Part shown: piece by piece, positions 1-5,151 of the stretch
Position numbering within the stretch: the first letter of the stretch is position 1
Layout of the letters: each line of letters starts with the position of its first letter
Assembly (NCBI GenBank): GCA_041611095.1
Contig: JBFINP010000081.1
Location: 1 to 12,307 of the forward strand
Direction: 5' to 3'
Source: UBA6912 sp041611095
GTDB lineage: Bacteria > Actinomycetota > Acidimicrobiia > Spongiisociales > UBA5794
DNA length: 12,307 nt
Position numbers and translations under genes: made by a program
The notes under the pieces: model-generated
What the model was told of the DNA's origin: nothing
Database searches by the model: none
The model's input: the letters and a program-made list of their open reading frames with translations, nothing else

Positions 1-674
1 AGGTACTCGGCCGGCACGATGCAGTCGTCGAAGTAGAGCGTGGCCGTGTCGGAGCTCCACCAGCCCATCTTGTCGAGGGGTGTCGCCGAGAAGCCCGGCG
101 TCGTCGCGGGGACGACGAGCAGCGACACGCCCGCCGCACCCGGCCCTCCCGTACGGACCGCAGCGGTGACGTAGTCGGCACGCACCCCCGAGGTGATGAA
201 CGTCTTCTGCCCATTGATCACGTAGGTGTCGCCGTCCCGGACGGCGGTGGTGCGCAGGTTGGCGACGTCGGAACCACCGCCGGGCTCGGTGATGGCGAGC
301 GCCAGGATGAGCTCCCCGCTCAGCATCCTGGGCAGGATCTCGGTCTTGACCCTGTCAGAGCCGGCGCGCTGGATCGGCGGTCCGCCGATGTAGTTGGAGA
401 ACAGCCCGGCGCCGACGCCACCGGCGCCACACCGGGCCACCTCCTCGGAGAGGATGCACAGCAGGATCGGGTCGTGGTGACCGAGGCCGCCGTACTCGGC
501 GTCGTAGCCGATCCCGAACAGGCCCAGTTCCCCCGCCGTGCGATACAGGTCCCGGGGGAACTCCCCGGCCTCGTCCCACTCGGTGACGTAGGGCGTGATC
601 TCGGCGGCGACGAAGTCGCGGATGGTGCGCCGGTAGATCTCGTGCTCTTCGCTGTAGAAGGGGAGCCTGGTCAT
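1..674 (-). CDS. Acyl-CoA dehydrogenase, N-terminal part (runs off left edge)
   Basis: FAD-dependent acyl-CoA dehydrogenase, which oxidises an acyl-CoA to the trans-2-enoyl-CoA. The minus frame is open from ATG at 674 to the window edge: 224 complete codons, about 60% of a usual 380-residue enzyme. The N-terminal helical domain is typical (residues 6-64, ending YGGLG). The middle beta domain carries the family signature at about 126-142 (LAITEPGGGSDVANLRT) and the conserved NGQKTFITSG at 154-163. The C-terminal domain with the catalytic glutamate lies outside the window, so activity and chain-length class cannot be judged. It diverges from the methyltransferase gene with 45 bp between starts. 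Its place near an AtuA/carboxylase cluster suggests it feeds enoyl-CoA to that pathway (AtuD-like role), which is inference. The family call is very secure. Confidence 0.95.
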   Translation of the reverse strand, partial: MTRLPFYSEEHEIYRRTIRDFVAAEITPYVTEWDEAGEFPRDLYRTAGELGLFGIGYDAEYGGLGHHDPILLCILSEEVARCGAGGVGAGLFSNYIGGPPIQRAGSDRVKTEILPRMLSGELILALAITEPGGGSDVANLRTTAVRDGDTYVINGQKTFITSGVRADYVTAAVRTGGPGAAGVSLLVVPATTPGFSATPLDKMGWWSSDTATLYFDDCIVPAEY

Positions 675-682
675 CGAACCCG

Positions 683-688
683 AATGTA
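683..688 (-). promoter_or_regulatory. Candidate -10 box, leaderless start of acyl-CoA dehydrogenase
   Basis: On the minus strand TACATT fits the actinobacterial -10 pattern TANNNT. It ends 8 nt before the A of the ATG at 674, which is where transcription would begin for a leaderless mRNA. No purine-rich Shine-Dalgarno stretch precedes this ATG. Prediction from spacing only. Confidence 0.35.
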
Positions 689-706
689 GCCCGGAGCATG
701 CGCGGA

Positions 707-712
707 TAACCT
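707..712 (+). promoter_or_regulatory. Candidate -10 box, leaderless start of methyltransferase
   Basis: TAACCT fits TANNNT and ends 7 nt before the A of the ATG at 720. The only GGAG (714-717) is two bases from the start codon, too close to act as a Shine-Dalgarno site. A leaderless transcript starting at the ATG is therefore the simpler reading. It mirrors the arrangement on the opposite strand 19 bp away. Confidence 0.35.
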
Positions 713-719
713 CGGAGCC

Positions 720-1487
720 ATGAGCGACCTTCCCGACTACGTCATCGCCAACCGCGCCCACTGGGACAGGTGGGCCCACGACTGGGTGGCGGGCGGCGAG
801 CGCAACTGGGCGGCGGAGCCGAGCTGGGGCATGTGGGGCGTCCCCGAGAGCGAGCTTGGCTTTCTGCCCGACGATATGACGGGGATGGACGCGATCGAGC
901 TGGGTTGTGGTACCGGCTATGTCTCGGCGTGGATGGCGCGTCGTGGGGCAAGGGTGGTCGGTATCGACAACTCGGAGCGACAGCTCGCCACCGCCCGCCG
1001 GCTGGCCAAGGAGCACGGCGTCGATCTCGAGCTGATCCACGGAAACGCCGAGACGGTGCCCAAACCCGATGCCTCGTTCGACTTCGCCATCTCCGAGTAC
1101 GGGGCGGCCATCTGGGCCGACCCCTACAAGTGGGTGCCCGAGGCGCATCGCCTGCTGCGACCGGGCGGCACGCTCGTCAGCCTTGGGACCGGGCTGCTGG
1201 CATCGCTCACCACCCCGCTCGATGTGGAGGAGCCGGCGGGCCGGACGCTGTTGCGCTCCTACTTCGACATGCACCGCCTCGACTGGGACGACGGCGACGA
1301 TTGCGGCACCGAATTCAACCTGCCGATCTCGAAGTGGTTCCAGCTCTTTCAGGACACCGGGTTCGAGGTGCTCGGCTTCTACGAGCTGCGCGCCCCGGAG
1401 CCGTCGGACGAGGTGCGCTTCTTCGCTTCTGCCGAGTGGTCCCACGACTTCGCATCCGAGCAGGCCTGGAAGGTTCGCAAACGCTGA
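720..1487 (+). CDS. Class I SAM-dependent methyltransferase
   Basis: Predicted cytoplasmic methyltransferase of the UbiE/Methyltransf_11 type, 255 residues, substrate unknown. Motif I is AIELGCGTGYVSAW (58-71), with the acidic ribose-binding residue in VVGIDNS (D83). FDFAISEYGAAIW (120-132) is the motif II region, and the post-motif segment LLRPGGTLVS (145-154) is standard. The N-terminal NRAHWDRWAHDW and the tryptophan-rich segment to about 40 are usual for small-molecule methyltransferases of this subgroup. The C-terminus, WSHDFASEQAWKVRKR, is the segment copied again at 4199-4249. The gene diverges from the acyl-CoA dehydrogenase and would be convergent with the DinB-like gene if the intervening island were removed. 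The family assignment is firm; the pathway link to the Atu-like cluster is only positional. Confidence 0.9.
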   Translation: MSDLPDYVIANRAHWDRWAHDWVAGGERNWAAEPSWGMWGVPESELGFLPDDMTGMDAIELGCGTGYVSAWMARRGARVVGIDNSERQLATARRLAKEHGVDLELIHGNAETVPKPDASFDFAISEYGAAIWADPYKWVPEAHRLLRPGGTLVSLGTGLLASLTTPLDVEEPAGRTLLRSYFDMHRLDWDDGDDCGTEFNLPISKWFQLFQDTGFEVLGFYELRAPEPSDEVRFFASAEWSHDFASEQAWKVRKR

Positions 1488-1541
1488 CGAGAGTTCAGCC
1501 CCGCGTTCCCGCCGCCGGGCCGTCTGTGGCGGGGCCGGTGA
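1446..1541. repeat. Left copy of a ~96-bp direct repeat flanking the hydrolase island
   Basis: Hand alignment to 4208-4303 (constant offset 2762, no gaps) gives 85 of 96 identical bases. The central 28 bp (1482-1509) match perfectly. The repeat covers the last 14 codons of the methyltransferase with its stop (1485-1487), 7 bp of spacer, and a copy of the last 16 or so codons of the DinB-like gene on the other strand (stop complement 1495-1497). The two stops form a small inverted repeat, GCTGA-N7-TCAGC (1483-1499). This could also act as a weak bidirectional termination hairpin. Confidence 0.9.
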
Positions 1542-1542
1542 C
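1495..1542 (-). pseudogene. Orphan 3' end of a DinB/TIGR03084-like gene
   Basis: Read on the minus strand this stretch encodes TGPATDGPAAGTRG and a TGA stop, the same C-terminus as the intact DinB-like gene at 4257-5054 (AGPATDGPAAGTRG). Nothing further upstream in this frame resembles the gene; homology ends at about 1542. Four of the five differences in this stretch are silent in this frame. It is a tail fragment left by the event that placed the hydrolase gene between the two neighbours. It should not be annotated as a working gene. Confidence 0.8.
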
Positions 1543-1545
1543 GTC

Positions 1546-1588
1546 GAAGAAACGACCGAACCACGATTGTCGGTCGGTTGGGGTCTTC
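1546..1588. terminator. Hairpin just inside the left island edge
   Basis: CGACCGA (1553-1559) pairs perfectly with TCGGTCG (1570-1576) across a 10-nt loop. An outer GAAGA (1546-1550) can pair with TCTTC (1584-1588) beyond an asymmetric internal bulge. No T-run follows on either strand. It could terminate methyltransferase transcription or be an end structure of the island. The pairing is plain; the role is not. Confidence 0.35.
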
Positions 1589-1651
1589 TCCTCGATTGAT
1601 ACGCCCAGATCGGCGAGCAACGTGCGCCCGCCACCCTGCTACCTCGATGTG

Positions 1652-1668
1652 TACGGTTGGAGTTGAGG
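1652..1668 (+). promoter_or_regulatory. Possible -10 box and Shine-Dalgarno before the membrane hydrolase
   Basis: TACGGT (1652-1657) fits TANNNT, and GAGGT (1664-1668) lies 9 nt before ATG 1678. No convincing -35 element stands at the proper distance. The GAGGT spacing supports ATG 1678 over the in-frame TTG at 1657, which has no ribosome site. Weak but consistent. Confidence 0.25.
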
Positions 1669-1677
1669 TCAAACTCA

Positions 1678-4146
1678 ATGGCAGCTCAAACCGTGAAGTA
1701 CGCCGCCGATGTCGGTGTGCTCGCCGTACATGGTGTAGGTTCGCAGACCAAGGGTTCGACGCTGCGAGGACATGTCGATCCGCTTTACCGGCATGTGTCT
1801 GAGCAATGGCGCATTGATCCCGTGGCAGGTGAGGAGCCACCCGAAATCCTCGCGGTGGATTGTGATGAGAAGCTGCCTACAGCCGTCATGCGTGTGCCTG
1901 ATCGTGTTGGGACCACTGATCAGACGTGGGTGGTGCGCGAAGCGCATTGGGCAGAGGCATTCGATCCACCAGGTGGCGCTGAGACACTCAAATGGTATGC
2001 GACCGTCGGACCGTGGTTCGTCGTCTATTTCGTAGTTCGCCTGTGGAGGCGTTTCTACGCAAACTTGCTCACGATATCGCTTGGCTACATAGCAGCCGGA
2101 CTCGTCGTCTGGGCAATCATTGATGCTCGGGCCGATCGGCCGTTCTGGGTCGAGCTTGTGGGGGCGGGCGCTGCGTTGGTGGTCGGCGGCTTCATCGGTC
2201 GGGCTCGTCGAAGAGGCTCCGAACTCGCGACCACCGTCGTCGCCGGCTCACTTCTGTTCCTATGGCCACTGGCAGCACTGGCGACAGTCGCAGTTGGTGT
2301 GCTTGCACTCGTCAGTTCGTTACCTATCCCGGGTGCCAAGTGGTTGCGGTCACTTCAAACGGCCATTGCAGCCAGTGTCGGCGATGCGTACGCCCTCGTG
2401 GCGAATCCCAGGCGCGAGCGAGCGATGCGAGATGTCATCAGATGCGCAATCGATGATCTGGCTGAATCTATCGACGTGGGGCCGACCGACAGGAAGCCAA
2501 TTGTCTTGCTATGCCACAGCCAAGGGGCTGCGCTCGTATATCGTTTGCTCCGGTGGGAATGGCCAAGCTCCCTCGACGGCCGACGCGTTTCGCTGATTAC
2601 CTTTGGTAGTGCCGTGGTGCCCATCCACGTGCTCGAGTACGTCAACGGTTCATCTACGTTGCGCAGAGTGCGGAGCACTGTTGTCTCCCTAGTGGCCCTG
2701 GCTGCCTTGCTGGTCGGAGCTGTGCTTCTTCTCCATGCCGGATTCCTGGCCGACACACCCTGGTGGCTGTGGCTCATTGCCGTCGTAGGCATGACTCTTG
2801 CGACACTCGTGATCGCTGAAGACTCCGCTTGCGTCGACCAGTCGGATCCCGATCAAGCTGCTGAGGTGACCGCTCGCGCTCGGGAGAAGCGCGACGAAGT
2901 CGATATCGATGAACTCGAACACAGTCTCGCCGGCCGTGCCTACGGTGACTCGAGTCGGCGCATAGTCACCCAGCTCCGTAAGAGATGTCCGGAGCCGTTC
3001 ATCGCCGGCCTCAATGCGACGCCAGCTGGCCTCCGGTGGGTCGACTTGTGGGCACCATGGGATCCAGTTCCAAATGGTCCGATGCTCCTCGCCCAACCAC
3101 GTGCGATCCCCATCTCCAACGCGGCCGGTCGCTATCGCACCCTCCGTCCCCAATATCGGACGTCTGGCGTAGTACTCCCCGAGGCATATGTCGTGTCGAA
3201 TCGGCATCAGCCCTGGGAAGATCACACCGTCCACCAGATCAACCGCGAGGACGTGGCGGGCCGATTTGCCATGGAGATCGCAGCTGCGGCGAGAGATCCG
3301 GTGCCACTGGCGGTTTCCCAGTTCGAGCACCGCTTGCAAGCTCCAAGCGAGGACGGCGATCCGCCCCAGCTCGTCAACCCTGCTGCCGAGACCGGTCGGC
3401 GACACCGACAGTGGCGGGGTTGGGCTGTGTTCGGTGCCCAGATCGCAACAATCGTCCTCGGCATCATCGCAGTGACGATGCGCCACGAGCGCCTCAGCGA
3501 GTTGGGCGTTTGGTTCGTGGGGGCCCTGCCGGACTTCCTGGTCACAGCGGTCGGCGGCATCGTCGACGTCATCCCGGACCAACTCAAGGATCTCGTGGCT
3601 GGAGGCGTCCGAGATTCCTTCCATGCATACGGCCTCCTCACTGCGCTGGCGGTCATCGCCCTCGTCGTCCTCGGCGAAGCCGCGGTCGTCCGTTCCTGGC
3701 AGGCTCGGGCAAGCAGGCGTTTTGCGGACGGCGACAGGGCCGATCGGGTTGTGAGTTTCGGCATACCCATCGCAGTCCTATTCGTGTTAACGCTGCTACC
3801 GCTGGCGGCAACGCGGGTGTTCGACGAGCGAGATAGACCCCCGGTGGTGTCGGTCCTGGTCGAAGTTGAGTGGGTCGCAGCCGATGCGACGGTTCGAACG
3901 CCGGTGGCCGCCGAGGTGACCTTCCAGCCGATCGGCCGGAACGTCGACGAAGCGGTTGTGGTCGACGTACCCGATGAGGAGATTGAGGTCAGGCTGCCCG
4001 TTGATCGCACCTATGTGATCAACGTGACTCCCCACGGTGGAAAGGACTGTGTCTCACAGGTGCCAGAGGGGACCGAAGACCAAATCCGAGTCATTTGTAT
4101 GCCTACGTCCGACTTCATCGAGCCTCGTGCGCCCGGTGATGGCTGA
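1678..4146 (+). CDS. Polytopic membrane protein with alpha/beta-hydrolase (lipase-like) core
   Basis: 822 residues from ATG 1678; TTG 1657 would add seven. No named family is recognised beyond the hydrolase fold. The first strand and oxyanion-type loop is VLAVHGVGSQ (14-23). The nucleophile elbow is CHSQG (279-283, Ser281), with Cys where most lipases have Gly. The likely acid is Asp462 in WAPWDPVPNGP and the likely base His516 in PWEDHTV. Hydrophobic segments interrupt the fold at about 129-149, 156-174 and 184-215, then 333-356 and 362-380. More follow at 582-601, 651-671 and 691-712. By the positive-inside rule (RARRR after 174, RSWQARASRR after 671) the active site faces the cytoplasm. 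The last ~108 residues would be outside: a beta-rich domain with two cysteines (791, 807). Esterase or lipase activity at the membrane is inference. It lies in an island between duplicated flanks, with lower GC than its neighbours. Confidence 0.85.
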   Translation: MAAQTVKYAADVGVLAVHGVGSQTKGSTLRGHVDPLYRHVSEQWRIDPVAGEEPPEILAVDCDEKLPTAVMRVPDRVGTTDQTWVVREAHWAEAFDPPGGAETLKWYATVGPWFVVYFVVRLWRRFYANLLTISLGYIAAGLVVWAIIDARADRPFWVELVGAGAALVVGGFIGRARRRGSELATTVVAGSLLFLWPLAALATVAVGVLALVSSLPIPGAKWLRSLQTAIAASVGDAYALVANPRRERAMRDVIRCAIDDLAESIDVGPTDRKPIVLLCHSQGAALVYRLLRWEWPSSLDGRRVSLITFGSAVVPIHVLEYVNGSSTLRRVRSTVVSLVALAALLVGAVLLLHAGFLADTPWWLWLIAVVGMTLATLVIAEDSACVDQSDPDQAAEVTARAREKRDEVDIDELEHSLAGRAYGDSSRRIVTQLRKRCPEPFIAGLNATPAGLRWVDLWAPWDPVPNGPMLLAQPRAIPISNAAGRYRTLRPQYRTSGVVLPEAYVVSNRHQPWEDHTVHQINREDVAGRFAMEIAAAARDPVPLAVSQFEHRLQAPSEDGDPPQLVNPAAETGRRHRQWRGWAVFGAQIATIVLGIIAVTMRHERLSELGVWFVGALPDFLVTAVGGIVDVIPDQLKDLVAGGVRDSFHAYGLLTALAVIALVVLGEAAVVRSWQARASRRFADGDRADRVVSFGIPIAVLFVLTLLPLAATRVFDERDRPPVVSVLVEVEWVAADATVRTPVAAEVTFQPIGRNVDEAVVVDVPDEEIEVRLPVDRTYVINVTPHGGKDCVSQVPEGTEDQIRVICMPTSDFIEPRAPGDG

Positions 4147-4163
4147 GGCGTGCTACCAACGCC
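4147..4163 (+). terminator. Small hairpin immediately after the hydrolase stop
   Basis: GGCGT (4147-4151) and ACGCC (4159-4163) are perfect 5-bp arms with a 7-nt loop starting right after the TGA. No T-tract follows, so intrinsic termination would be weak. Confidence 0.25.
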
Positions 4164-4198
4164 ACAGAAGCCACAACCGCCGCTGCCCGCGAATGACG

Positions 4199-4249
4199 TG
4201 GATTCCCGACTTCCCGTCCGAGCAAGCTTGGAAGGTCCGCAAGCGCTGA
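4199..4249 (+). pseudogene. Orphan 3' end of a methyltransferase gene
   Basis: In the plus frame ending at TGA 4247-4249 the last residues read WIPDFPSEQAWKVRKR, matching the intact methyltransferase C-terminus WSHDFASEQAWKVRKR. The last ten residues are identical while their codons differ at four third positions. Similarity stops just upstream of the tryptophan codon at 4199, and no methyltransferase body precedes it. It is a tail fragment on the DinB side of the island. Its 16-residue variant looks like a natural sister sequence rather than a decayed copy, since changes in the conserved part are silent. Confidence 0.8.
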
Positions 4250-4303
4250 CGAGAGTTCAGCCCCGCGTTCCTGCCGCCGGACCGTCGGTGGCGGGACCGG
4301 CGA
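4208..4303. repeat. Right copy of the ~96-bp direct repeat flanking the island
   Basis: Partner of 1446-1541. It joins a methyltransferase tail (stop 4247-4249) to the genuine 3' end of the DinB-like gene (stop complement 4257-4259) with the same 7-bp spacer. The eleven mismatches are spread on both sides of the identical core 4244-4271. Homology fades into the unique body of the DinB gene beyond 4303 and into island sequence before 4199. Confidence 0.9.
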
Positions 4304-5054
4304 AGGCCTGGGCGATGAGGAGCCACTCCCGCGCCAGCGGCGTGGCCGTGAGTGAGGTGTCGTCGAGGTGGCGGCGCTGGGTGACGACCAGGCAGAAGTC
4401 GTCGGCTGGGCCGGTGATCGTCTCGGCGGCGTCTTCCGGGCCGAAGCTCCATGTGGCGTCTCCCGGCGCCTCGAGCTCGATTCGTACGGGCTCGTCGGGC
4501 GCCGTCAGCCCACGGTTCAGGTAGGACCAGCTCCGGGTGATGAACCCCAGTTGGGCGATGTGCCGCAGCCGGTCGGTCGGCACCCGCTGAATCCGCAGTG
4601 CATCGACCACGTCCTGACCGTGGGCCCACACCTCCATCAATCGCGCCGTGAGAAACGATTTGGCGCCCATCGACGGCCCGTACCAACTCACCCGCGTGTC
4701 GTCCTCCAGCGTTGCGGCGGCCTCGGCGAGCCGCCGGCGCCCGTCCTGCCAGCGCTCCAGCAGCTCCGCCGGCGGCAGCCTTCGCAGGTCGCCCATCGTT
4801 GCGTCGTCCACCGCCTCGTCACCCTCGGGGCTGACCCGTATGAGCAGCTCCAGGTCGGCGGCGAAGGCGGCCGGGTCGGTGATGGCTCGAGCCGCCGACT
4901 CGTCGAAGAAGGTGAGGTGGGCGATCTGGTCGGCGATCGTCCACCGCGGGCTGGGCGTCGCCAGGCGCCATTGCGCCTCGTCGAGCGGGGCGACGATCGC
5001 ATCGAGGGCGAGTTGCTCGTGCCGCAGGTCCTCGGCGATCTGAGCGACGTGCAT
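4257..5054 (-). CDS. TIGR03084-type DinB/mycothiol-transferase-fold metal-binding protein
   Basis: 265-residue cytoplasmic protein of the DinB/maleylpyruvate-isomerase-like four-helix fold, matching the actinobacterial TIGR03084 group as I remember it. Helix 2 has WTIADQIAHLTFFDE (38-52, His46), and the third helix has LMEVWAHGQDVVDAL (139-153, with Glu141, His145 and Asp148). This is the usual divalent-metal triad layout. LRHIAQLGFITRSWSYLNRG (163-182) is also typical of the group. The reaction is unknown; relatives are mycothiol-dependent transferases or isomerases. It diverges from the carboxylase operon with 97 bp between starts, which supports a shared pathway role. Its last 16 or so codons are duplicated at 1495-1542. 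The start at 5054 gives a normal N-terminus; AAGG four bases upstream is a poor ribosome site. Confidence 0.85.
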   Translation of the reverse strand: MHVAQIAEDLRHEQLALDAIVAPLDEAQWRLATPSPRWTIADQIAHLTFFDESAARAITDPAAFAADLELLIRVSPEGDEAVDDATMGDLRRLPPAELLERWQDGRRRLAEAAATLEDDTRVSWYGPSMGAKSFLTARLMEVWAHGQDVVDALRIQRVPTDRLRHIAQLGFITRSWSYLNRGLTAPDEPVRIELEAPGDATWSFGPEDAAETITGPADDFCLVVTQRRHLDDTSLTATPLAREWLLIAQAFAGPATDGPAAGTRG

Positions 5055-5100
5055 CAGCCTTCGACCCCCTCGCGCCGAGGTATCAACAGCGGCATTCGGT

Positions 5101-5146
5101 TACCGTACCGGGGTTCCCCCACCCGGACAACCATGTCCACGAGGAG
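5101..5146 (+). promoter_or_regulatory. Leader of the carboxylase/AtuA operon: -10-like box, inverted repeats, ribosome site
   Basis: TACCGT (5101-5106) fits TANNNT; its overlap TACCGTA also reads TACGGT on the minus strand (5107-5102), so it could serve either divergent gene. Downstream are CCGGG (5108-5112)/CCCGG (5122-5126) and GGACA (5125-5129)/TGTCC (5134-5138, 4-nt loop). They share bases, so only one hairpin can form at a time. GAGGAG (5141-5146) is a strong Shine-Dalgarno site 5 nt before GTG 5152 and fixes that start. The promoter call is weak; the ribosome site is firm. Confidence 0.4.
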
Positions 5147-5151
5147 CCGCC

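Larger units (their letters stand above)
1542..4207 (+). mobile_element. Putative inserted island carrying one membrane-hydrolase gene
   Basis: This interval separates two copies of the methyltransferase/DinB gene junction and contains a single large gene. Base use differs from the surroundings. In single 60-bp lines counted by hand, GC is 34/60 (2461-2520) and 35/60 (2641-2700) inside, against 42/60 at 6481-6540 in the carboxylase. Codons ending in A or T are frequent inside. No transposase, recombinase, terminal inverted repeat or tRNA gene was seen, so the mechanism is unknown. The insertion itself is inferred from the duplicated flanks; calling it mobile is tentative. Confidence 0.5.

Noticed and set aside
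1446..1541. Simple transposon target-site duplication
   Set aside because: The repeat is about 96 bp, diverged by 11 bases, and the divergence is silent in two frames; fresh target duplications are short and identical.
1542..4207. Insertion sequence or integrase-bearing element
   Set aside because: No DDE, serine or tyrosine recombinase motif and no terminal inverted repeats were seen; the only gene is the membrane hydrolase.
4194..4207. GAAT...ATTC short inverted repeat at the right island edge
   Set aside because: Four-base arms are expected by chance and have no partner at the left edge.
4037..4249. 70-codon plus frame ending in SEQAWKVRKR
   Set aside because: It overlaps the hydrolase gene in another frame; only its last 17 codons are methyltransferase-derived, as a tail fragment.
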